A stretch of DNA of 64,000 nucleotides from Kordiimonas sp. SCSIO 12603. Its GTDB lineage: Bacteria > Pseudomonadota > Alphaproteobacteria > Sphingomonadales > Kordiimonadaceae. The number at the start of each line of letters is the position of its first letter. The first letter of the stretch is position 1. The notes under the pieces were generated by a model that searched no databases, was not told the DNA's origin, and worked only from the letters and a program-made list of their open reading frames with translations. Below are positions 54,176-61,697 of this stretch, piece after piece. The stretch spans positions 735,501 to 799,500 of the forward strand of contig NZ_CP073748.1 in NCBI RefSeq assembly GCF_024398035.1, given 5' to 3'. Both the position numbers and the translations under genes were made by a program.

Positions 54176-54736
54176 ATGATCGACGGAACTGTTGCATTAC
54201 CGCATGGTATCACGGCCCGCCCCGCAAGGCGCGGTGATAAAGACTTTTTGGCTAAACTCTACCGAGCCAACCGCGATGATATTCGCTTGGCTGAAGGTGA
54301 AACTGACTATCTAGAAAATATCATCGAAATGCAGTTGGAAGCTCAAATAAATGGATATGGTGATCAGTTTCCTAATGCTCTTTATTTGGTGTTGGAAAAA
54401 AATGGTTCACGCATTGGTCGCGTTACGTTTGATATAGGCTCAGTAGAATTGCGTTTAATTGATCTGGATTTTATCAAAAAAGCAAAAAATAAAGGCTATG
54501 GGTCAGGTATTATTATTTGGATGATGCAAACAGCTGCAAAAATTAAAAAGCCAGCTCTAGTCCCAGCCCGCAGGGATAATCAGCTTCTTCTAAGGTTCTT
54601 GCATAAGTATGGATATACAGAAGAAAGCACTATGTCTGACGATGTTTTTGCTCGAATGATTTGGTTTCCAACAACCGAAGAAATGGCTGGTTTGACGGAT
54701 ATTCGACCAAGGCCTGCGGTTATGGGTGCGGTTTAG
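54176..54736 (+). CDS. GNAT family N-acetyltransferase
   Basis: The 186-residue protein has a GNAT core: ALYLVLEKNGSRIGRVTFDIG, then IDLDFIKKAKNKGYGSGII, with the acetyl-CoA loop KNKGYGSG, and a C-terminal helix RRDNQLLLRFLHKYGY. It begins 31 bp after the DUF6916-like gene in the same direction. The recurring pairing of tail-collar, DUF6916 and GNAT genes suggests it may modify one of the partner proteins, but no substrate is known. Confidence 0.8.
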   Translation: MIDGTVALPHGITARPARRGDKDFLAKLYRANRDDIRLAEGETDYLENIIEMQLEAQINGYGDQFPNALYLVLEKNGSRIGRVTFDIGSVELRLIDLDFIKKAKNKGYGSGIIIWMMQTAAKIKKPALVPARRDNQLLLRFLHKYGYTEESTMSDDVFARMIWFPTTEEMAGLTDIRPRPAVMGAV

Positions 54737-54875
54737 AAAGCTTTCTAATCTTTTAAATTTGGCTACGCCGGATAATCACAAGTTACCATAGTAGCATAAG
54801 ACCAGCCTTTGCAGGCTCTTTCTTCGCTGATTGCATGGGCGATGCTTAATTGTTCTTCATTGTTGCGATAATAAA

Positions 54876-55352
54876 CTACAGTTCTGGGGCCACATAGGTG
54901 AGCGGCAGCGCGGTGGACGACATATTGTTGACCAGACAGATGTTTGAGTTGATTTCCCGAACGCCTTTGGCCTTTGAAAGGCTCTCCCAAAAGAACTCCT
55001 TATAATCAGCCACTGAGGGCACCACGATTTTGAGGAGAAAATCATAATCCCCCATCATGGTATGGCATTCAAGAACCTGGGGATATTGGTAAGCGTAATC
55101 CGCAAAGCTTTCCAGTGAGCTGCTGTCATGCTTGTTCATTTTTACATGAGCGAACACGGTAATTCCGAGGCCGATTTTTTCCTGATTAACGATTGCAACT
55201 CTATCGCGGATATACCCCTTATCCACCATATGTTGGATACGCCTGCCACATACGGATTTGGATGATCCTATTTTCTCTGCAAGCGCACTGAGCGAAATCA
55301 TGCAGTCTTGCTGTAGTTCTTCTAGGATTTTGAAATCTATCGCATTAAGCAT
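54876..55352 (-). CDS. Lrp/AsnC family transcriptional regulator 1
   Basis: The 158-residue protein has an N-terminal winged helix (IDFKILEELQQDCMISLSALAEKIGSSKSVCGRRI) and a C-terminal RAM domain (HTMMGDYDFLLKIVV) that senses amino acids. The usual Lrp ending (SSTALPL) is reached, followed by eight extra residues. AGGGAC precedes the ATG. It is the outermost gene of the lysine region and is convergent with the GNAT gene. Confidence 0.9.
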   Translation of the reverse strand: MLNAIDFKILEELQQDCMISLSALAEKIGSSKSVCGRRIQHMVDKGYIRDRVAIVNQEKIGLGITVFAHVKMNKHDSSSLESFADYAYQYPQVLECHTMMGDYDFLLKIVVPSVADYKEFFWESLSKAKGVREINSNICLVNNMSSTALPLTYVAPEL

Positions 55353-55450
55353 AATTGTCCCTAGTTTTTATTAATAATGGGAAAGTGTCCTGAAATTATA
55401 AAAAATAACGCGACATTAGGGAAGAAAAATATGTGTGCAGGCGTTATAAA

Positions 55451-55777
55451 ATGGCTATCCAATCCAATTTGAACGCTGAGTTAAGGACACGCACAATGGT
55501 TATGGTTAGCAAAGATCGGTTTCGTTATACATTTGTCACTGAAAAGTGTGCGGAAGATCTGAATCTGTTGCTTGATAGCATGCGGACCTCGAACCTGTGG
55601 CCCTCTAGTTTGGAGACGAACCAAGATTTCAGTGGTCGAACCAAGGTGGAAATTGAATTAAGTGGTGGGCGCAATTGGCATACCATGTTCATGAAATCCA
55701 TGTTCAAGCGTCGCACCAGCATTCTTTACTTTGAATGTGATGAAGAGGCGGCGTCAATTGTAAGCCTTGCCGCCTGA
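55451..55777 (+). CDS. Small hypothetical protein
   Basis: The 108-residue soluble protein (MAIQSNLNAELRTRTMVMV...) has no recognised domain. It lies between two Lrp/AsnC genes, divergent from the first and converging on the second (4 bp between stops). Its ribosome site is weak and the start could instead be 55433. It contains two Cys and a charged middle. Confidence 0.5.
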   Translation: MAIQSNLNAELRTRTMVMVSKDRFRYTFVTEKCAEDLNLLLDSMRTSNLWPSSLETNQDFSGRTKVEIELSGGRNWHTMFMKSMFKRRTSILYFECDEEAASIVSLAA

Positions 55778-55781
55778 AGTC

Positions 55782-56207
55782 TTAGGTTTCTTTCTTAGCG
55801 GACAGCACCAGTGACGTTGTGGTTTTATTCACCCCATTAATGGCGCAGATGAAATCAAGAGTTTGGTCAATTTCTTCCAGTGATGGTGCTTTGATAATAG
55901 CGATCAGATCATAACTGCCGCTTACCACATAAAGCTTTTTAATTGCCTGATGGGTTTTCATCAGGCCGATGGCTTGCTGCGCATATTTTTGATCTATCGA
56001 TAAAAGCACATGGGCGGAAATAAGCTTCTGCGCATAATCAGGGTGGTGCCGTACTGTGAAGCCGGAAATGATTTTCCGGTCCATCAAACGGTTGATCCGG
56101 TCTTGTACAGTGGAGCGCGAAAGCCCCAACTTTCTGGCAAGAGATGAGGTGGATTCCCGGCCATCAATTGTCAGTAGTTCCAGCAATTTTTCATCTGTAG
56201 TGTCCAT
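55782..56207 (-). CDS. Lrp/AsnC family transcriptional regulator 2
   Basis: The 141-residue protein has a winged helix (EKLLELLTIDGRESTSSLARKLGLSRSTVQDRINRL) and a RAM domain (VVSGSYDLIAIIKAPSLEE). It is divergent from the HglS gene with 146 bp between them, so it is the prime candidate for control of the lysine catabolic genes, with lysine or a pathway intermediate as effector. Confidence 0.92.
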   Translation of the reverse strand: MDTTDEKLLELLTIDGRESTSSLARKLGLSRSTVQDRINRLMDRKIISGFTVRHHPDYAQKLISAHVLLSIDQKYAQQAIGLMKTHQAIKKLYVVSGSYDLIAIIKAPSLEEIDQTLDFICAINGVNKTTTSLVLSAKKET

Positions 56208-56353
56208 GTCGTTAAAATGCCGGGTGTGCCGTTAATATGTCAATCAATAGTTTGTAATTTGCACAATATTCTTATTTCTTCTTATGAAACTGCTCCCTAA
56301 ATTCCTCGCAAACCCATTAGGGGTGTTTCTATTGTTTAGTTCGAGGTCCCGTC

Positions 56354-57754
56354 ATGAAACAACAAGCCTTTGTTCCTGCTCATGAAATTAGAGCATCTTT
56401 CACAGCTGCAATGTCTGAAATGTACCGCACTGAAGTGCCAGCATACGGCACTCTTGTTGATCTTGTGGAAGAGATTAATGGGGAAACCCTGAAGGGAAAC
56501 ACTGGGCTAAAACAGTCTCTCACGCTATCTGGTGGTCTTGAACGCCTTCAGGATGAACGCCATGGGGCTATTCGTCTTGGCAAGCCGGAAGAGCTGTCTA
56601 TGATGCGCCGTGTGTTTGCGATTATGGGGATGTTGCCGGTAAGCTATTATGATCTGAGTATCGCGGGTATCCCTGTACACTCCACAGCATTTCGCCCAGT
56701 TGATAAAGTTGAGCTCGAAAAGAACCCTTTCCGTATTTTTACATCACTTTTACGCCTTGATATGATCAAGGATGAAAGCCTGCGCGCTGCTGCTGCTGCT
56801 GTTCTTGAAAAACGAGATATTTTTACAAACGGCGCATATGTACTCGTAGAAAAAGCAGAAAACGAAGGGGGACTATATGCAGAAGATGTGAAAGCTTTTG
56901 TTGCAGAAGTTCTTGAAACTTTCCGGTGGCACAGTGAAGCAGCTGTAAGCGAAGAACTTTATGAACGCCTACATAGTGCACACCGATTAGTTGCTGATGT
57001 GGTTTCTTTCAAAGGTCCACATATTAATCACCTAACTCCCTGCACGCTTGATATCGATAAAGTGCAGGCGGATATGCCGAAAAAAAACATCTCCCCTAAA
57101 GCAGTTGTTGAAGGGCCGCCATCGCGCAAATGCCCGATCCTACTGCGCCAAACATCGTTTAAAGCACTGAATGAACAAGTGAATTATCAGGAAGAGGATG
57201 GCAGTTTTAAAACAGGTTCCCATACCGCACGGTTCGGTGAAATTGAACAGCGTGGCTGTGCGTTAACACCAGCAGGCCGGGCTTTATATGATGAGCTTCT
57301 TCTTAAGGCGCGGGCAGAAATTACACCGGATGCAAGTGGTGAAAATGCTGGCGTATATATTGAAAATCTTGAAAAGACCTTTGCTGACTTCCCTGATACA
57401 TGGGATGGACTCCGCCGTGAAAAACTCGCTTATTTTGTGTACAGTCTTACTGCAAATGCAGAGGGAATACGGCTAGACACAGCTGTGCCTCTGGAAGATC
57501 TCGTTGCTGATGGTCTCGTTGAGTTTGCGCCAGTGATTTATGAAGATTTCCTACCTGTAAGTGCAGCGGGTATTTTCCAATCTAATCTCGGTGATGAAGC
57601 GGCCCAGGACTTTATTGAGCTGCCTAACAAAGCGTTGTTTGAAAATGCGTTAGGCGCGAAGGTTTTGGATGAGTTTGAGCTTTATGCGTCAATGGAAGAA
57701 GCTTCGATTGCAGCTTGTTTTGCTGGACTTGGCTTGAAAGGACGAGCAGCATAA
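56354..57754 (+). CDS. hglS: 2-oxoadipate dioxygenase/decarboxylase (HglS, DUF1338)
   Basis: The 466-residue protein is a VOC-fold Fe(II) enzyme that turns 2-oxoadipate and O2 into D-2-hydroxyglutarate and CO2. The essential residues reported for Pseudomonas putida HglS, as I recall them, fall at the same numbers: His70 and Arg74 in ERHGAIRLG, and His226 in GPHINHLTP. The third ligand is a Glu in RFGEIEQRG (residue 296 or 298). It shares a TAATG junction with the next gene, D-2-hydroxyglutarate dehydrogenase, which uses its product. Earlier annotation names are ydcJ or DUF1338. Confidence 0.93.
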   Translation: MKQQAFVPAHEIRASFTAAMSEMYRTEVPAYGTLVDLVEEINGETLKGNTGLKQSLTLSGGLERLQDERHGAIRLGKPEELSMMRRVFAIMGMLPVSYYDLSIAGIPVHSTAFRPVDKVELEKNPFRIFTSLLRLDMIKDESLRAAAAAVLEKRDIFTNGAYVLVEKAENEGGLYAEDVKAFVAEVLETFRWHSEAAVSEELYERLHSAHRLVADVVSFKGPHINHLTPCTLDIDKVQADMPKKNISPKAVVEGPPSRKCPILLRQTSFKALNEQVNYQEEDGSFKTGSHTARFGEIEQRGCALTPAGRALYDELLLKARAEITPDASGENAGVYIENLEKTFADFPDTWDGLRREKLAYFVYSLTANAEGIRLDTAVPLEDLVADGLVEFAPVIYEDFLPVSAAGIFQSNLGDEAAQDFIELPNKALFENALGAKVLDEFELYASMEEASIAACFAGLGLKGRAA

Positions 57755-59178
57755 TGATGCTGAAAGCAGAACAAAAAGAAGTGCTGATTGGTATTCTGGG
57801 CGATACTGGTTTTGTTGAAAATAGAGCGGATAAGGCCGCCTACGAAAGCGGTGCTCGTTATGATAATGGTGCAGCACTTTTTGTTGCTCGCCCTCAAAAT
57901 ACAGAACAGGTCTCAAAGCTGCTTGCTTACTGTGTGGCGGAAGAAATTTGCCTTGTGCCTCAGTCTGGTAATACCGGACTGGTTTCTGCCTCAACGCCAG
58001 ACGGCACAGGCGCACAGGCAGTTTTAAGCCTGGACCGCATGAACCAGATTGCTGATCTGGATGTTTACAATCGCAGTATCCACGTGGGTGCTGGGGTCAA
58101 ACTTTCAGCCCTTAATGATGTGCTTGAGAAAGATGGAATGTTCTTTCCCATTGATTTGGGCGCTGACCCCTGTATCGGTGGAATGGTCGCGACTAACACC
58201 GGCGGTACACGTTTCGTGCGGTATGGTGATGTTCGACAGAATTTGCTAGGGCTCAAAATAGTACTCGCAGATGCTGAAGGAACGGTGCTCGATTTCACAA
58301 ACCCTATTCGCAAGAATAATACTGGACCAGATTGGAAGCAGATGTTCGTGGGCACAAGTGGTGTGTTTGGTGTGATAACTGAGTGTGTTTTGAATGTTGT
58401 TCCTAACCCGAAACAATCCTCATCTGTATTGCTTGTACCGACAGGATTTGAGACTGTGAATAGCTTGCTTGTGAACATGGAGCGTTTGTTTGGTTCGTCT
58501 TTCACTGCCTTTGAAGGTATGTCTAAAAATGCGGTTGAAGCAGCCTTTGATCATGTGCCATCACTTTCAAATCCGTTTCCGGGTGGAGAAATCCCTGATT
58601 ATGTTATTTTGGCTGAAATTTCGCGAGATTGGCTTCCAACAGAAAGCGAAATGTCACTAGAGGACATGCTGGAAAATGCCTTAGCCAGTATTTGGGAGCA
58701 GGACGAGACGCCTCTCGCAGATGCCTTTATGGGACGCAGTGAAAACATGTGGGCTATCCGCCATGCGCTTTCAGAAGGTGTGAAAAATCTAGGGCAACTG
58801 ATTGCTTTTGATGTTTCTTTCAGGCGCGGTGATGTAATGGCGTTTACGGCTTATATGGCAAAGGCGCTTCCAGAAAAGTTCCCGGATGTGAAAATCTGCG
58901 ATTTTGGCCACATAGGGGATGGGGGCTTGCACTTCAATTTGGTTGTCCCGAACGACGATACTTACCTTACGTCTGTGGAGTTTGAACGTGAACTTCGGGA
59001 CTGGGTGTATAGCATTACGGTTGAGAAGTTTGGCGGTAGTTTCAGCGCGGAGCACGCAGTTGGCCCGAAAAACCAGCGATATTATGATCTTTATACACCG
59101 AATTCCGTTAAAAAGCTCGCAGCAGCATTCATGGCAAACGCATCTGTGTTGCAACTAGGGAATACCCATTTTTCGTAA
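57754..59178 (+). CDS. D-2-hydroxyglutarate dehydrogenase, FAD-dependent
   Basis: The 474-residue flavoprotein has a VAO-type FAD domain (LVPQSGNTGLVSAS; GGMVATNTGGTRFVRYGD) and a C-terminal oxidase domain with GHIGDGGLHFNLVVP, the metal/substrate segment. It oxidises D-2-hydroxyglutarate to 2-oxoglutarate and passes electrons to an acceptor such as ETF or quinone. Its ATG overlaps the HglS stop codon, so the toxic intermediate is produced and consumed by coupled products. A glycolate or D-lactate dehydrogenase is the main alternative, but context settles it. Confidence 0.88.
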   Translation: MMLKAEQKEVLIGILGDTGFVENRADKAAYESGARYDNGAALFVARPQNTEQVSKLLAYCVAEEICLVPQSGNTGLVSASTPDGTGAQAVLSLDRMNQIADLDVYNRSIHVGAGVKLSALNDVLEKDGMFFPIDLGADPCIGGMVATNTGGTRFVRYGDVRQNLLGLKIVLADAEGTVLDFTNPIRKNNTGPDWKQMFVGTSGVFGVITECVLNVVPNPKQSSSVLLVPTGFETVNSLLVNMERLFGSSFTAFEGMSKNAVEAAFDHVPSLSNPFPGGEIPDYVILAEISRDWLPTESEMSLEDMLENALASIWEQDETPLADAFMGRSENMWAIRHALSEGVKNLGQLIAFDVSFRRGDVMAFTAYMAKALPEKFPDVKICDFGHIGDGGLHFNLVVPNDDTYLTSVEFERELRDWVYSITVEKFGGSFSAEHAVGPKNQRYYDLYTPNSVKKLAAAFMANASVLQLGNTHFS

Positions 59179-59205
59179 GCTAACCATATATTATAAAATG
59201 ATTTT

Positions 59206-59231
59206 AAGGCTGCATATTGTGCGGCCTTTTT
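59206..59231 (+). terminator. Terminator after the D-2-hydroxyglutarate dehydrogenase gene
   Basis: AAGGCTGCA and TGCGGCCTT pair (one G-T) around a 5-nt loop, followed by TTT. The saccharopine genes downstream therefore have their own promoter in the 59232-59396 gap. Confidence 0.7.
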
Positions 59232-59396
59232 CATTGCTACCGTAAGGGAAAAGCTATTTAGACGGAATCAAATTGCCGGAAGAAACTTTAGATAAAAACC
59301 GATTTAACGGAAATATCCTTCAATATGCCTATTTAGAGCCGACAATATGCTTCGTACACTTGATTAAAGTATAAAAATGATCGAAGTGGGTGGATT

Positions 59397-60488
59397 ATGT
59401 CAGAGTTTGAGCTGTGGTTAAGGGAAGAGTTTCGCTCCACTGAGCGCCGGACACCGCTTTTGCCTGAGGGAGCAAAAGAACTAGTTGATGCCGGGGTGAA
59501 AGTTGTTGTTGAAGAATCTGAAAAACGGATTTTCTCGAATGAAGCCTATGCTGAAACAGGCTGCGAGCTTGTTAAAGCTGGCAGCTGGCAGCGCGCCCCT
59601 CGGTCCGCTACTATTTTGGGTTTGAAGGAACTTCCAAGTCAACCTTGTGCGCTTAGAAACACTCATGTGTATTTCGCTCACGCCTTTAAAGAACAGGCTG
59701 GCTGGCAGGATTTGTTAACACGTTTTGAAGTGGGCGGTGGAAACCTTCTTGATATCGAATATATGGTAGATGCAAATGCCTGCCGTGTTGTGGCATTTGG
59801 TTACTGGGCTGGTTATATGGGCGCAGCTCTTGCCCTGATGCAGTGGTATGACCGAAAAGCTGGACGTTCTTCTACGATTGCTAAAGAGCTTCAGCCGTTT
59901 AATTGTGCTGATACGCTCGATGAAATCATCCGTAATCTGAAAACAGAAGGTGATGCACCAAAAGCGCTCGTTATTGGCGCAGGTGGCCGTAGTGGTAAAG
60001 GTGCTGCTGAAATCCTAGAGCGTCACGGTATTGCAGTTACAAAATGGGGCCGCAAGGAAACAGCTGATCTGGATCGCTCAGTCATTCTTGAGCATGATAT
60101 ATTGGTGAATTGCTCCTTTGTGGCGGATATGATCCCACCATTCCTGCGCAAGGAAGATCTTGTTGAGGATATGAAGCTTCAGGTTATTTCGGATGTATCA
60201 TGTGATCCGTTTAGTGAATTTAACCCATTACCGCTTTATGAAGCACCAACCCCTTGGGATGCACCATTCGTAACTGTGGAAAACGGTTCTGCGTCTCTTG
60301 ACCTGATTGCTATTGATAATTTGCCGTCGCTCCTCCCGAAAGAAGCAAGTGATGAGTTTGCAGGCCTTCTCCTTCCTTATTTGAAGACACTTGGCAAGCC
60401 AGAAGCTGACCCTGTTTGGGCTGCTTCGAAAGCTTCATTTGATGCAGCGTGTGAACAGATGCATGCTGCAATCAAGATTGCGTCTTAA
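59397..60488 (+). CDS. Saccharopine dehydrogenase (L-lysine-forming type, Lys1-like)
   Basis: The 363-residue protein has an alanine-dehydrogenase-like N-terminal domain (RTPLLPEGAKELVDAGVKVVV) and a Rossmann domain with VIGAGGRSGKGAAEIL for NAD(H). The family links saccharopine with L-lysine plus 2-oxoglutarate. In fungi it makes lysine; here, with a glutamate-forming partner and a semialdehyde dehydrogenase, it most likely acts as lysine-ketoglutarate reductase in breakdown. Direction is an inference from the cluster. Confidence 0.9.
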   Translation: MSEFELWLREEFRSTERRTPLLPEGAKELVDAGVKVVVEESEKRIFSNEAYAETGCELVKAGSWQRAPRSATILGLKELPSQPCALRNTHVYFAHAFKEQAGWQDLLTRFEVGGGNLLDIEYMVDANACRVVAFGYWAGYMGAALALMQWYDRKAGRSSTIAKELQPFNCADTLDEIIRNLKTEGDAPKALVIGAGGRSGKGAAEILERHGIAVTKWGRKETADLDRSVILEHDILVNCSFVADMIPPFLRKEDLVEDMKLQVISDVSCDPFSEFNPLPLYEAPTPWDAPFVTVENGSASLDLIAIDNLPSLLPKEASDEFAGLLLPYLKTLGKPEADPVWAASKASFDAACEQMHAAIKIAS

Positions 60489-60510
60489 ATCGGGCTAAGG
60501 AGTTTTGAGT

Positions 60511-61665
60511 ATGACAAAAGCTGTACACTGGATTGGCGCTGGTCTTGCGTCTGCACCTGGTATTGTGTCTTTGGCTGGAAAGCTCGAGAAACTTACCGTT
60601 TGGGATATGGATACCACGCGGGCTGAACACCTGAAGGCTAGTATTACTGTGGGTGAATTATCCGTTGCCAAACTTGATCTTAATGATGATGCATCAGTTC
60701 TGAATTTCACCAATCACCTCCATAAAGGCGATGTGGTTGTTTCCATGCTGCCAGCATTTCTTCATGTAAGAGTGGCAGAGATCGCGCTGGCAAAAGAAGC
60801 GAACCTTGTTACATCCAGCTATCTTTCAAGTGAGATGGTACTTCTGGAAGAAAAGGCGAAAAAAGCTGGCGTTGCACTTGTGAACGAAGCTGGGCTTGAT
60901 CCTGGAATTGATCATCTTTTTGCACATGTTCTTGTGGATGCAGCGAAGGAAGCGGATGTACTTGGCCGTGGCCGTCATGTGGAATTTGTTTCTCATTGTG
61001 GCGGTATTCCGGCGGAAGCGACAGAATTTACTTATAAGTTTTCATGGACGCCACTTGGTGTTCTGACTGCACTTAAGAATTCCGCCCGCTATATCTATGA
61101 AGGAAAAACCAAAGATATTTCTCGTGCCTGGGAAGCGGTGAGTGAGCTTGATATCTTGGGTGAAGTATTTGAGGTTTATCCAAACCGCAACAGTATGCCT
61201 TACATCAAGGAATATGGTCTTGATAAAGAACCGGGACTTCATACCTTTGTGCGAGGCACTCTGCGTATGGGTGGTTGGAAAAAGGCTTGGGCTGATATTT
61301 TCACGCAGGTGGAACATGCTTCTCAGGAAGACCTAAAGACACTTTCAGAAAAACTATGGAATGAGCACACATATTCTGATGGTGAAGAAGATCGGGTCGT
61401 GCTTTATGTTGGCCTGAAAGTGAAAGATGAAACAGGCAGTGAGTGGCAAGCTTCGCTCGCACTTGATGAAGTGGGTAGTGGTTTAAATACCGCGATGGCA
61501 CGTACAGTTTCGCTCACTGTGGCTGAGGCGGTGAAAGCCGTATTAAGAGATGAATTTGAACCAGGTGTACATGCCGCGACAGAGAATGTAGCACATGCAA
61601 AACTTTGGTTAGAGGGACTGGCTGAGAGCGGTATTAAAACCATCGCTCAGGGCATTGAAATTTAA
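60511..61665 (+). CDS. Saccharopine dehydrogenase (L-glutamate-forming type, Lys9-like)
   Basis: The 384-residue protein begins with a Rossmann fold (VHWIGAGLASAPGIVSLAG) and contains VNEAGLDPGIDHLFA and SHCGGIPAEATEF, hallmarks of the glutamate-forming enzyme. It splits saccharopine to 2-aminoadipate semialdehyde and glutamate. The ATG at 60511 follows AAGGAG; it is 22 bp after the previous gene. In animals and plants this and the Lys1-like activity are fused as LKR/SDH; here they are separate but adjacent. Confidence 0.92.
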   Translation: MTKAVHWIGAGLASAPGIVSLAGKLEKLTVWDMDTTRAEHLKASITVGELSVAKLDLNDDASVLNFTNHLHKGDVVVSMLPAFLHVRVAEIALAKEANLVTSSYLSSEMVLLEEKAKKAGVALVNEAGLDPGIDHLFAHVLVDAAKEADVLGRGRHVEFVSHCGGIPAEATEFTYKFSWTPLGVLTALKNSARYIYEGKTKDISRAWEAVSELDILGEVFEVYPNRNSMPYIKEYGLDKEPGLHTFVRGTLRMGGWKKAWADIFTQVEHASQEDLKTLSEKLWNEHTYSDGEEDRVVLYVGLKVKDETGSEWQASLALDEVGSGLNTAMARTVSLTVAEAVKAVLRDEFEPGVHAATENVAHAKLWLEGLAESGIKTIAQGIEI

Positions 61666-61697
61666 GAAGAATAAACACTTAATTTAAGGGAAAGATG

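Noticed and set aside
54763-54990. Possible small coding fragment ending in ACKGWSYATMVTCDYPA on the minus strand
   Set aside because: It overlaps the end of the Lrp gene in another frame and has no ribosome site or clear start. It may be a decayed gene end, but the evidence is too thin to annotate.
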